Positions 24,305-34,950 of a stretch of DNA of 64,000 bases are shown piece after piece; the stretch's first letter is position 1; each line of letters starts with the position of its first letter. Source of the stretch: Ceratotherium simum simum (Eukaryota; Chordata; Mammalia; Perissodactyla; Rhinocerotidae); the NCBI RefSeq assembly GCF_000283155.1, contig NW_004454193.1:9469241-9533240 (forward strand), in the 5' to 3' direction. The translations under genes and the position numbers were made by a program. The notes under the pieces were generated by a model. That model saw nothing but the letters and a program-made list of their open reading frames with translations. It was not told the DNA's origin and did no database searches.

Positions 24305-24790
24305 TAGGTGACTGAGTGATGACACACAGTGGTCAGTGCCATTGGAAGAAGTTTTATTGCTCACAGTTCCCAAGAGATAGAGGCACATCATGGCATGCAG
24401 GGCCACATGGGGAAGTACCAGGGTCAGCAGGAGTGGGAGGAGAACATGTCCCAGAGCCTTTACTGTGGTTTCTGTGGGAAGGAAGGGGCAAGGCAGAGTA
24501 AACAAGTTTGACCAAGCTTAGGATTGGATAGTTTGAATAATGCTGGTGGGCTCTGGGCTATAAGAGTGGTCTCTAATTGTCCAATACTTGGCCCTGGAGT
24601 GATTCAGGGCAGAACCATTGGCTTGGTGTGTGAGAGTTACATAAAGGAAGTGGTTGGGAATATGGGCTTTGGATTGGTTGATTTGTATATGGAAAGCGTG
24701 TTCGCAGGCAAGCTGTTCATTATCTCCAGCAATTAGCTCTCCTGGGAGGGACAGTTCCTCCCTGGGGCTCCTAGGCCCCAAGATGTCAAA
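24305..24790 (-). mobile_element. LTR-like repeat, antisense
   Basis: TTTTATTGCTCACAGTTCCCAAGAG followed by CAGGGCCACATGGGGAAGTACC reads as the 3' part of an endogenous LTR in reverse, with TTTTATT as its poly(A) signal. Family not named. Confidence 0.5.
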
Positions 24791-25739
24791 GTATCATAAA
24801 ACACAGCAAATAAAAAACATGACTAATGTACATCTCCCTTCCCATGAACCCTTTGCTCACAGCTCTAGTAGCCACCGATAATGCCCTTTTATATGGAAAA
24901 AAAGTTCTGTAGTGCATCTCTCAACACTCTGCCACCACCCATAGCCCTGACTGAGTAGCACCCCCAAGTCTGGTACCATGTAACCAGGATCACTTCTTTC
25001 TCCCCCTCCCTGCCAGACCACTGATGGCATCTGACACAGGCACCCAATCTATAGGGTGGCTGGCAACCTACGACCCTTGTGGCCTGCCTCAAAAGATGAA
25101 CTGGACCAATCAGATTTCCTCTTCTAAGGATTTAAATTAAGAGCCACAAAAGGAGACTGCCAGTTGATGGTAAAGTGAACTGGGAGTTCCCGAATTAGAC
25201 TCAGGACTTTTGCAAGCCCTGTGTAGTCTAACGCTCCACGCTTTGTCCCATTCCAACCCATACCTCCTCCGAAATCCTACAAACAGTTCATAATAACTAT
25301 CTGCGGCTAGTGCTGGAGTAGTTTTTGGTTTGTTTCTTTTGTTTTTATGTTTCCTTCAAGTACCAAGATTAACAGAGATGCACAGTGACAAAACTGTAGT
25401 AAATAGGTCTGACTTGATCAGGCCTGGGATGGAGGGCACGAAGATGCCTTTTCTTAAGCCCCCAAACGTGTTGCAAAGTTTTTAATTTCACATGAACATT
25501 TAAAGGACCACATAAACACAATCTAGTGCAAATGCACCCTGCAGCTTCAATGGGCATTCCTAGCCTCTTTTTAAGGTTCCCACACTGGGTTACACTCTTC
25601 GGGAGGAAAACTTCCCGCGGACACATCTACTGCTCCCCCGCCCCAGACTGCGCCTGACCCAGTCCGCAGACTTTATCGATTGCTTCTGCCTGGGCAGACC
25701 CGCCTGGATCGACTGCTCCTGTCTGGCCCGTCCCCCGGC

Positions 25740-25747
25740 GCGGGAAA
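25740..25747 (-). promoter_or_regulatory. E2F-type site upstream of GINS3
   Basis: GCGGGAAA reads as TTTCCCGC on the minus strand, the classic E2F core, about 150 bp before the start codon. E2F control is usual for replication-fork genes and would couple GINS3 to S-phase entry. The match is seen; occupancy is inferred. Confidence 0.55.
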
Positions 25748-25893
25748 AGCGTTTCAATCCAGCCGCGCGGCCGCAGCGACTCCAACAACCCTCACAATCC
25801 TGACCAGCCTCCGCCGCCGCCTCCTTTTATTTCCCTGACTCCTGAGGTTCCCCCGATTACAAGAGTGGATGCGGAGAAGCTCAAGCCGCCGCT

Positions 25894-26079
25894 ATGTCCG
25901 AGGCTTATTTCCGAGTGGAGTCGGGTGCGCTGGGGCCTGAGGAGAACTTCCTTTCCTTGGACGACATCCTGATGTCCCACGAGAAGCTCCCCGTGCGCAC
26001 CGAGACCCCCATACCTCGCCTCGGCACTTTCTTCCTGGAGCGGAGCGGAGGGGCCGAGACTGACAACGCGATCCCTCAG
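25894..26079 (+). CDS. GINS3: GINS3 coding exon 1
   Basis: Sixty-two codons from ATG to a CAG that precedes the donor GTGAGC at 26080. It encodes the N-terminal B-domain segment (LSLDDILMSHEKLPVRTE and GTFFLERSGGAET). The exon lies in a CpG-rich block. A longer open frame runs past the donor to 26298, but that is retained intron sequence, since the donor is canonical and exon 2 resumes in phase. Confidence 0.96.
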
Positions 26080-29000
26080 GTGAGCCTTTTGGCGCGGATT
26101 CCCGCCGGAAAGACTACAACTCCCGGTGGGCCCCGCGGCCCTGGAGCGCCGCGTCACCGGCGTCACCGGGCGCGCTGTCCTCTGCGATTGGTCGTTTTCG
26201 GGGAGGCGGGGCCGTGTGCGCTGATGAGTTCTACCCGCGGGTCTCAGCGCGCGGAAGTGGTCTCCCCGCCCAGCCTTCGCCACCTGTACGGAAGCTAAAT
26301 TTGTTCTGGGTCCTCCGGGTCCTGATCACGTTTACCATCAAACAGAACAACAGCTTTTGTTCTGTAAGAGCATGTGATAAGCCTGGGAACTGCAGATTGC
26401 TAGATTCACTCCTGCCTAATGAAACGGTATCAGCAACCATTTACTGAGGGTTTAGTGCCAGCAGGGATGGGGTGGGGGGAGTAAACATTTCCATCGATTA
26501 CCCCTTTTATCCTTCAACAACCGGATAGTTAGGTGTTGTGACATTCAAGGGCACTGAAGCCCAGAAAGGTTGTGTAACTTGACATGTCCCACTATAAGTG
26601 GTGCCCCGGGATTCGAACCTAGGACGGTATGGCTTCAAATACAAGTTTGTCGCAGGAACATGGCTTGTAACGGTTATTTTTTATTTCCTATTTAGCCTGA
26701 ATTTTATTTGGAAGGATGTTTTTGTTTGGTCTAACTTAATTTTTATCAAAGTAATACGTATACAGAGTTTTAAACGTCAAATAGTACCAAAAAGATTTAT
26801 GACAAAAATAGCAGGCCTGTCTTGCCCTTCGCCACGTCCCTTTCCAGCTCCACAGGGGCTGTCTACCTTTTTAGTAGTTTCTTCAAGATTCACCTCCATT
26901 ATTTCTAAATAATAGTCTTAAACTTTTCTTGATCTTTTACAAATTTAGACATTATTTATTAACTTTCCGTTATAGTGGATAAGGATTTAGTTCTCTTACA
27001 CACTGGTAAACAGAGACCTGTTGCCCATACTTTAAATTAATTTCTTTCCTTTTTTTCTAATATCCTTTTTCTGTTTCAGGATCCCATCGAAAATACCATA
27101 TTGCATTTAGCTGTCATGTCTCCCTAGGCTTCTCTTGCCTGTGACGGTTTCTCAGATTTTCCTTGCTTTTAATGACTGTGACGGTATTGTGGAGTGCTGC
27201 TCCGATGTTTTGTAGAATGTTCCTCAATGGGGGTCTGTCTGATGTTTTTCTCGTGATTAGACTGCAGCTGTGAGTTTGGGGGGAGGAAGGCCACAGAGGG
27301 AAAGTGTCTTTTTCATCACGGCATATCCAGGGTACTTAGTATCAACACAACTTATTGCTTTGACATGAACCTTGATCTCCTGGCTGAGGTAGTGTTTGTC
27401 AGGATTCTTCCTTATAAGGTTACTCATTTTTCCACCCTTCCACACTGTACTCTTTGGAAGAAAGTCATCATACACAGCCACACTTAAGGAGCGCAGAGTT
27501 ATACTCCAGGTCTTTGAGGGCAGAGCTTCTACCTGAATTATTTGGAATTCTTCTGCATGGGAGATTTGTGTAGGAAGGTTTTTAGTGACATATTTAATTT
27601 CATTCATAGATATAGGACTTTTCAGATTTTCTGTTTCTTCTTGTGTTACACATGGTAGATTGGTTTTCTTCCCCTAGGAATTTGACTATTTCATCTAAAT
27701 TTTCAAATGTAGTGGTATAATGTTCAAAATATCCTTTTACTGTCTTTTTAACATCTGTGGGATTATAGCAGTGTCCTGATTTTTATTCTTTTTTTTTTTG
27801 TGAGGAAGATCAGCCCTGAGCTAACATCCATGCAAATCCTCCTCTTTTTGCTGAGGAAGACCGGCTCTGAGCTAACATCTATTGCCAATCCTCCTCCTTT
27901 TTTTTCCCCAAAGCCCCAGTAGATAGTTGTATGTCATAGTTGCACATCCTTCTAGTTGCTGTATGTGGGACACGGCCTCAGCATGGCCAGAGAAGCGGTG
28001 CGTTGGTGCACCCCCGGGATCCGAACCCCGGGCCACCACTATCGGAGCGCGTGCACTCAACCGCCAAGCCACAGGGCCAGCCCCTGATTTTTATTCTTGA
28101 TATTAAGAAATTATGCTCTCTTTTTTTAATTAGTCCTGCTAGGAATTTATCAATCTTATTAATCTTTTAAAAGAACTAACTTGTGGCTCTGTCAATTTTC
28201 TCTTTTGTGCCTTTGTTTTCTAGGTCACTTAAGTTCTTAATTAGTTCTTTCCTTCTACTTTCTTGGGACTTAATTTTCTCTTGTTCTTTCTTCTCTTCCA
28301 TTTTGAGATGGGTACCTAGGTCATTGATTTTTCAACCTTCCTTTATGCATTTTTACCTGTACATTTCCTCTAAGCTTTAATTGCATTTCACAAGTTTTCA
28401 TTATCAATGGGTTTAAAATATTTTCTAATTTCCATTGTGATTTCTTCTTGACTTATGGATTATTTAGAAGATTAGTGCTTAAGTCCAACCATTTTGGGAT
28501 TTTGCTATTTATCTTTTTTTGTTTTTGATTTCTAGCTTAATTCCACTGTGGCCAAAGAACATAGTCTGAATGATTTCAGTCTTCCCAAGTTAACACTTGC
28601 TTTAAGCCCCAGCATAAGATCAATTTAACCATTTATTATGCACCTGAAATGATGTGGATTGTGAAGTCATGGTGTGCAGTAAATAATCTGTATCTGTAAA
28701 TTAGGTCAAGTTTGTTATTTGTTTTGTTGAGATCTTCTGTATTCTTACTGATTTTTTTGTTTGCTACCTCTCATTTATCTAAAGAGATATGTTACAGTCT
28801 CCCACCATGCTTATAGATGTCTGTTTCTCCTTTTACTTCGGTCAATTTAGACAGATATTTATATTTTTCTGGTGGATATAATGACTTTTATTATTGTCAA
28901 ATGTCCCTCTTTATCTCTAGTAATGCTTCTTTCTTTTGATTACTGTTTACATAACATTTTTCCATCCTTCTATTTTCAACCTTTCTATATCTTTATATTT

Positions 29001-32000
29001 AAGGTATGTCTCTTTTAAGCAGCATATGGTTGGGTTTTATTTTTATTCAGTTTGACAATTTTTTAATTGTTATATTTTAATCCGTTTACATTTAATGTAA
29101 TTATTGATATATTTATATTTGTTTTTGCCTTCCTAAATTTTCTTTGTATACCATCTGCTTTAGGTTCTGTTTGTTTTCTTGACTTCCTTTGGATTAATCG
29201 AATTTTTTGTTGTCCATTTACCTTTTCATTAGCTTATTTAGTTATTTATTCTTCTGTTATTTTAGTGGCTACCTTAAATATTACACAATCATTTTTGATT
29301 GTTATATTAATGTTATATGAGTTACTTTCTCCACTTCACAGAGAGTAGAATCTTAGAACACTTTAACTCCATTTTCTCCCTCCTTTCTTTTGTGTCATTG
29401 TTGTTATGTATTCTAATTTGACCCACTGTAAACCCTCTGAAACATTATTGTTATTATTACTATTTATTATTACGTTATTGTTAATGTTATATTTACTCAC
29501 TTATTTACTCTTTCCATTACTCTTTTTTTTCTTCCTGCATTTCCATATTTCTTTCTGGGATCATTTTCATTCTCCCCTCAAGATTTCTTTACTCTGGGTC
29601 TTTTGGTGATAAATTCTCCGTTTCCGTCTCTGTAAGGGGTCCCCAAGACCAACCCCAGGTTTGAGGATTCACTAAGAGGACTCCCAGGACTTGGCATTTA
29701 GTCATATTTATAGTTAAGATTTATTACAATGAAAGGGTACAGAGCACAATCAGCAAAGGGAAAGAGTGCGTGAGACGAAGTTTGGAGGAAACCAGACACA
29801 AGCGTCCAAGAGTCCTCTCCCAGCGGAGTCACACAGGATGCACTTAATTTCTCCAATTTTGAATTGTGACAACATGTGTGAAATGTTGTCTATCAGGAAG
29901 CTCATTAGAGACTCAGTGCCCAAGGTTTTATTGGGGGCTGGTTACATAGGCCCTCTCTACCTAGCACATACCAAAATTCCAGACTCCCAGAAGGGAAGCT
30001 GGTGTTCCGCATAAACCACATTGTTTGTATAAACGGTGTAGAAACAGTGAGGCACTCTGATCAGTTCTGAGAGTGGCAAGAACCCTCCTGAAATCCAAGT
30101 TCCCAGACACCAACCAAGGGTCTACCTTGCAAGCAGGCCTTTCTAAAGATACGCTGTGTTAACTCTTTTCTGTACGTTTTCTGTATGGAAATGCCTTTAT
30201 TTCACCTTTGCTTTTAAAGCATATTTTCACTGGGTATAGAGTATTAGATTAGCAATTATTTTCTTTTGGCACTTTTTAAAAAATGTCATTCCATTTCCAT
30301 TGTCTCCTGGTTTCCATCGTTTCTGTTGAGAAGTTGGCTTTAACTCTTATTGTTTCTTCCTTAAAGGCAGTGTGTTCCTCTCCCCCACCAATACCTGCTT
30401 TCTCTATGTCTTTGTTTATCAGCAATTTGAATAAGATGTGCCTAGTGGTGGTTTTATTAATATTTATCCTACTTAGTGTTCGTAATGTTCCTTGCATAGA
30501 TGATTTGATACCTCTTTTTAATTTTGGAAAATTCATGGTCATTATCTCTTCAGATATTTCTTTTTCCTCAGTCTATCCCTCCTCCCCTTCTGGGATTTAA
30601 ATTACATCCGTGTTAGACCTTTCTTTTCTTTTTAACCATATTCCATATGTCTCTTAGGCTCTTTTCTGAGTTTCTCTCCATGCTTTAGTCTGGGTATTTT
30701 CTACTGACCTTTTTTCCAATTCATGATCCTCTCTTCATCTATGTCAAATCTGGTAAACCTGTTAAATTTGACTTAATCTATTGAGTTCTTAAGTTTGATT
30801 ATTGTATTTTTCAATTCTGGAATTTCCATTTGATTTTTTTTTTTTTATTTTAGAGTTGGTCCCTAATTACTATTGCTATTTGGTGCCAAATATTGGACTG
30901 ACTTCTCTCTTCTTTCTCAGATCTTGGTCCCTCATGTCCTGGCTGTTTTGGCAGCTTTGAAATCAACTTTCATCTCCCCAGTCCTGTGACTTTTCCCAAA
31001 AGCTCTGCTCACACACACCCCAAAGCCATTCCCACCCTTTGTAGCAGTTCTCCCCTGTGAGAGTTTTATGCTTTTGTTCTCTCCTTCAACCCAGTTATGT
31101 TGACCTTTTATTTTTTTGTGTACTTCTCTGAATTTCTGGTCGGTCTGTCATGACCATGTCATCTTATTTTCCAATTCTGAAAATACAGAGAGACATTTCT
31201 CTTTTCTGTCATCTTTGAAGCTGTGAAGGGGGATGGGGAGGGGCTGCAGCCTGGGCACAGGCTGATCCTACTTTGCTTTGTATCCCCCCAGCACCCAGGG
31301 TGGTGCTTAGCATGTAGTAGGCACTCAGTAAGTGTATACGTGGAATAGATATTGAATAGTCAAAGAAAGTAGAAATGTTTATTATACCTCTGAAGTATCT
31401 GCAATTTGGACAATTTTTATTTATATTACTTAGAAAACTTTCCCTTTATACTACATTTTTGTTCCCTGCTATGTTTTTGTTGTACAAATCTGTTTTCTCT
31501 CTTCACTCCATCATGACATAAACGTTTGGCCCACGCTATTCATTTCTTCAAGTCGCAACCAGATCTTCTGCATTTGACAGTCAGTCTCCCAAAGAGAACA
31601 GGCAGTATTGCTCAGGCGATGTGTATTTCCTTTTTGGTACACATGTTTACTACGTTATTTGTGTTTAAAATATACATTCTTGTCCGATGCAGGGCTCCAA
31701 GCTTGAACTCCCCTTGTGGCTGGCAAAAGGACTCTTTGACAACAAGCGGCGGATCCTTTCTGTGGAACTTCCCAAGATCTACCAGGAGGGTTGGCGGACC
31801 GTGTTCAGTGCAGACGCCAATGTGGTGGACCTCCACAAAATGGGGCCACATTTCTACGGCTTTGGCTCCCAACTCCTACATTTTGACAGCCCGGAGAATG
31901 CAGACATTTCCCAGTCTCTCCTGCAGGCAAGTAACTGATGTGAAAACCTGTGGCACTGCACGTGTCTAAGGTTCCAGCTATGGCAGCCACCAGGGTCATT

Positions 32001-33670
32001 CTTACCCAGGGAAGTGTGTAATTTTTACAATTAGTTTATGATTATTCGAGGTCAGTCTACAGTTAGACTATATTTTCCAATTATGTATGTACTTAAATAT
32101 GACTTGTCTTCTGCTCTTCATATTTTTTTGCTAAGAGTTGGGACCAGCAGGAAGGTTTGAAAATAAGAAAGGGGGGATGGTTGATTATAGGTGACGGGTA
32201 CTTAAACACACAGGCCCATCCCTGCCCGAGGAATGGTCTGAGGGTTCCTGTTGGAAATACGTGTGTTGTTTGTTCCCTTCCCTTGCTCCAGGGTTGAGAC
32301 CTGGCTCTGCCATGTAGACCCTGTGTGACTTGCTCAAGCTGCTTGACCTCGCTAGGCGTCAGTTCTTCACCTGTAAAATGGAGATAATAATAGTGCCAAA
32401 ATTATAGAGTTGTCATGAGATTATGTAGTGCCATTTAATAAATGGTAACTATTACTGTTATTTTCCATGGACAAAACAGTGTTATACATTTTTACCATCC
32501 TTTACAGTTTACCTTTATTTTAACTTTTCGTAATTATTTTTTATTCTGTTAATATTAGAAGAAACCATCCTTTCTACCTCTTGTTTTACGTCCTCATTTT
32601 TAGCTTTTTAAGAACTGTTGGCTCAAGACCCATTTGCTCCCTGGACCTTGCAGTCACCCTCCATCAGGCTCCAGGGTTGTTTGAACTAACATGTGCTCCT
32701 GCTGTTTTTAATGTAGACAGTAAAGGAAAACTTCGTTGTGTCCATTCAGGAAAAGAAGTCAGTACATAGACTGCAGGCGGTTTGAGCTTATGAAACTCTT
32801 TTTGAGCAGAAAGCTGGAAACGAGGAAAATCCATTTGTCTTATAATATTGCCAGGACATGTTCTTGAATTGGAATACTGCCCTTTTTTATTGAGTAATAT
32901 GTTTCCTTTTTTCATTACTGTTTTGAAGTGCTGTAGACTGAGGTTGCTTTATGTATAAGGTGATGTTGCCATGAGACAGTTAAAGGACTGAAGCAGGGGC
33001 TTGTGGCTCGGGCTCAGAGCCCTGTGCTAAAATAGCCCTGGATCCTATGTGCCACCATCCTTCTCTCAGACTGAAAAAAATAGAGACTGCATTCAATTCA
33101 GTCAGGAGTCTTCTGGTTGAAACCTGTCTGCATGTGACCTCGGTACATTATTATGGCCTTTGTTACTAGCAACAATAATGCGTAATGCTTTTCGAGGAGC
33201 TTACTGTTGCCAGCCATTTGCTAGGTGATCTACACATATTACTTCCTCAGATTTTCACAACAGTCCATTTCACGGACAAGGAAATCGAGGCTTGGCAGTG
33301 TGAAATAACTTATTCGAGTGGTAGAGGAGACTCAAATCTCCTTCTGCCTGAGTCCTGAGACCAAATTCTTTGTTTTCGTGCCATTTAAATGTTCAGGAAT
33401 AAGAATCGATCTGATTTCTCTCACTCACTTCTTCTTCAGACGTTTATTGGACGTTTTCGCCGCATCATGGACTCCTCCCAGAATGCTTACAATGAAGACA
33501 CTTCGGCACTGGTGGCCAGGCTAGACGAGATGGAGAGGGGCTTGTTTCAAACAGGGCAGAAAGGACTGAATGACTTTCAGTGCTGGGAGAAGGGGCAGGC
33601 TTCTCAGATCACAGCTTCCAACCTCATTCAGAACTACAAGAAGAGAAAATTTACCAACATGGAAGACTGA
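25894..33670 (+). CDS. GINS3: GINS complex subunit 3 (PSF3), three coding exons
   Basis: The coding sequence joins 25894-26079, 31693-31926 and 33440-33670, giving 62+78+76 codons plus a TGA stop: 216 residues, the length I know for mammalian PSF3. The product is one of four subunits of GINS, which binds CDC45 and MCM2-7 to form the CMG helicase that unwinds DNA at nuclear replication forks. In PSF3 the small beta-rich B domain is N-terminal and the helical A domain C-terminal. Here the N-terminus begins MSEAYFRVESG and the helical part includes FIGRFRRIMDSSQNAYNEDT. The protein ends in a basic/acidic tail, YKKRKFTNMED. The start is the first ATG in a CpG-rich exon with GCCGCT before it. All three exons are in phase 0 and there is no internal stop, so this is the functional gene and not a retrocopy. 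Intron 1 is 5613 bp with GT-AG ends; intron 2 is 1513 bp with GC-AG ends. No other gene is close in this window. Confidence 0.97.
26113..26124 (+). promoter_or_regulatory. ZNF143/THAP11-type motif in start of intron 1
   Basis: ACTACAACTCCC matches the core of the long ZNF143 (SBS)/THAP11 motif, which marks many CpG-island promoters. It lies 33 bp after the exon 1 donor, so it would act from just inside the transcribed region or help a second start. The 3' half of the long motif (CCAGxATGC) is not well kept. Confidence 0.5.
26430..26640 (-). mobile_element. MIR SINE, antisense, in GINS3 intron 1
   Basis: TTATCCTTCAACAACC, CTGAAGCCCAGAAAGGTTG and GGATTCGAACCTAGG match MIR antisense. Confidence 0.8.
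26690..27607 (-). mobile_element. Ancient L1ME-type 3' end, antisense
   Basis: Contains TCTGATGTTTTTCTCGTGATTAGACTG, CCTGGCTGAGGTAGTGTTTG and GGAATTCTTCTGCATGGGAG, text I know from old L1ME/L1M 3' ends. The 116-codon minus-strand frame at 27257-27607 lies wholly in it and is not a gene. Confidence 0.7.
27791..28082 (-). mobile_element. Long composite ERE SINE in GINS3 intron 1
   Basis: This 292-bp copy has the ERE-1-like body (AAAGCCCCAGTAGATAG on this strand) and also two older-type GAGGAAGA tail modules. One 16-bp duplication, CCTGATTTTTATTCTT (27775-27790 and 28083-28098), brackets the whole, so it inserted as one unit. Confidence 0.95.
29631..30170 (-). mobile_element. Solo LTR nested in antisense L1, GINS3 intron 1
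   Basis: On the minus strand it carries CCAATAAAACC and AATAAATCTTAACTATAAAT and ends near GGGGACCCCTTACA. It interrupts L1 text that is continuous across it. No internal retroviral genes are present, so it is a solo LTR from an old endogenous retrovirus. Edges are approximate and the target duplication is unclear. Confidence 0.6.
31693..31926 (+). CDS. GINS3: GINS3 coding exon 2
   Basis: Seventy-eight codons, from GSKLELPLWLAKGL to ISQSLLQ. The acceptor is a CAG ending at 31692, just after the TGTCCGATG stretch. The exon covers the B-to-A domain transition and the conserved stretch LPKIYQEGWRTVFSADANVV. It must end at CAG 31926, because the next exon continues with TFIGRF in phase 0. The following intron therefore begins GCAAGT. 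The alternative GT four bases further on (31931) would shift the frame. Confidence 0.95.
32285..32465 (+). mobile_element. MIR SINE, in GINS3 intron 2
   Basis: GACCTGGCTCTGCCATG, GACTTGCTCAAGC and TTCACCTGTAAAATGGAG. Confidence 0.9.
33170..33375 (-). mobile_element. MIR SINE, antisense, in GINS3 intron 2
   Basis: TTTCACGGACAAGGAAATCGAGG and related text, ending about 65 bp before exon 3. Confidence 0.75.
33440..33670 (+). CDS. GINS3: GINS3 coding exon 3 and stop
   Basis: Seventy-six codons and TGA (33668-33670), after a pyrimidine-rich acceptor ending CTTCTTCAG at 33439. It encodes the helical A-domain segment with NEDTSALVARLDEMERGLFQTGQKGL and the C-terminal KKRKFTNMED. Confidence 0.96.
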   Translation, partial: TFIGRFRRIMDSSQNAYNEDTSALVARLDEMERGLFQTGQKGLNDFQCWEKGQASQITASNLIQNYKKRKFTNMED

Positions 33671-34950
33671 AGGCCAGAAGAACACAGAATTGCTCCTCGT
33701 AGACCTGTCCCTGTGTGTCCTTGATGAGAGCCTGGTTGACCTCATAAAGGGCCAGAATCATGTCCCATCTCAAGGCTTCTTTCCTGCAGCAGCCTCAGGC
33801 GTCGTACCATCTGGTGGGAAAGAACGTGCTGGAAGATGTCCCTGGCCCTGTAAGTCTTCTAGGACTGACCCACAGCCCAGGCCTACTTAACCCAAGAAGA
33901 CATAGCAGAGGATAAATCAGAGTCCCTCCTAGATAAGGATCATTAATCCATATGTCACAATAGAGTGGGACCGGAATGCCTTGTGCCTGGGAGTTTGGAC
34001 AGCCAAACTGTCCACTAGCTCCAAAGGGACAAATTGGGCCATCTGAGCGTGTTCACAGAATGTTCTCTCGAGCTTAACTGCCTCATCTTCCTTGTGGCTG
34101 CACAAAGGACAGCCAGCACTGCCAGGATGCTGGTCTTGTTTGTAAAGATCTCCTGCCACCTGCCTGTGGGGAGTTACCCCAGTTTCCAGAAACAACCCAA
34201 GAATGAGGAAGGAACAGGGAAAGGCAGATGAATGTGGCTTTTACTAAAGAGAAGACGTTGCTTTCCTCGTCTGTAATCCTGGGCTTTGTGAACTGGAATT
34301 CATGTAACTCTACAGTTAACCTAGACGGGAGGTGGTTCAACTCAGCTTGTTATTGTCTCCAAGATCCTCAGCGCACCTGCACAGTTATTCCATTCCCTCC
34401 CTAGAAAAGCTGTCAGGGAGTCGTTTGGAATTGCAAAGTAGTTATTAAAGAGCGTGAACCAGCCCCTACTACATCTGGAAATCAGGGCTTCGGGTTGCTG
34501 GTTATGAAGAGGCCTGTTTGAGAAGCTTAACATGACAAATATAAGTGGGCAAGAGACCTTGATTATGTTTTCTTTCTCTTCAGTAAATTTTGCAACATTA
34601 TTACGTAGAGGATGCCTGACCGTGTACTGAGAATCTGTTGAGGCAAGCACAAATCTCTTCCCCTGGAGATAAGGCGGAAGCCTCAGGCTGAGGAGGAAAC
34701 CCCCCCCCCCCCAACCCACTGGACTGTGTGAAGGGCAGTTGTCTCCACACCCTCTGCTCTCCTTCTACCTTCCCACAACAGGGAAAATTGCCTTTGTTGT
34801 TGGAAATTATAGAGGGATTTGGGTATCCAGATTGTACAGATGTCTTGATGCAAACTCAGAATGTCAGAAACGCTTTTAAAATGCCTAAGATGGAATTGAT
34901 GTTTTTATAATTTGATTTTGGTGCTAAATAAATGGTCCACTTTGCACATG
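33671..34950 (+). other. GINS3: Probable GINS3 3' UTR
   Basis: Sequence after the stop carries no recognisable SINE or LINE for about 1.25 kb, unlike its surroundings, and reaches an AATAAA at 34927-34932 (TGCTAAATAAATGG). This fits a last-exon 3' UTR. A run of C bases lies at about 34700-34713. The true cleavage site and any shorter forms need transcript data. Confidence 0.6.
34927..34932 (+). terminator. GINS3: Candidate GINS3 polyadenylation signal
   Basis: Canonical AATAAA, 1.26 kb after the stop codon, followed within about 30 bases by a TGT-containing stretch (TGCATTCTGTACAAG). Confidence 0.5.

Larger units (their letters stand above)
25610..26290 (+). promoter_or_regulatory. GINS3: CpG-rich GINS3 promoter region
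   Basis: CpG dinucleotides are dense here and sparse on both sides, as in a housekeeping promoter CpG island that spans the 5' UTR, exon 1 and the start of intron 1. No TATA box is visible at a sensible distance. Inside it I see an E2F-type GCGGGAAA, a ZNF143/THAP11-type ACTACAACTCCC, an inverted CCAAT (26187-26191), a GC box near 26203-26212 and an ETS-like GGAAGT near 26254. The transcription start cannot be fixed by eye. Confidence 0.8.
27610..30880 (-). mobile_element. L1, antisense, with nested ERE and LTR
   Basis: Order on this strand: ORF2 interior (GGAATTTATCAATCTTATTAATC), then GCCAAAGAACATAGTCTG, CAGCATATGGTTGGGTTTTA, and beyond the LTR GGTATAGAGTATTAGA and ORF1-like text. The L1 runs opposite to GINS3. 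It carries the ERE at 27791-28082 and an LTR at about 29631-30170. Confidence 0.75.
26080..31692 (+). other. GINS3: GINS3 intron 1
   Basis: 5613 bp, GT-AG. It holds the end of the CpG island, a MIR (about 26430-26640), ancient L1 3'-end sequence (about 26690-27607), an antisense L1 (about 27610-30880) with an ERE (27791-28082) and an LTR (about 29631-30170) nested in it. The last 800 bp look unique, apart from a short L2/MIR-like piece near 31290-31340. Confidence 0.85.
31927..33439 (+). other. GINS3: GINS3 intron 2, GC-AG type
   Basis: 1513 bp, starting GCAAGT and ending TTCTTCAG. A sense MIR lies at about 32285-32465 and an antisense MIR at about 33170-33375. The rest shows no repeat I recognise. 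Confidence 0.85.

Noticed and set aside
25792..26283. 163-codon minus-strand frame over GINS3 exon 1
   Set aside because: It is the GC-rich antisense of a real exon and CpG island, where chance open frames are common.
25894..26298. 134-codon reading of exon 1 as a single-exon gene
   Set aside because: It passes a canonical donor at 26080, and the spliced product continues in phase with exons 2 and 3 of GINS3.
27257..27607. 116-codon minus-strand frame that looked like a retrocopied gene
   Set aside because: The DNA matches familiar L1ME/L1M 3'-end text on both sides and throughout, so the frame is a by-product of the repeat.
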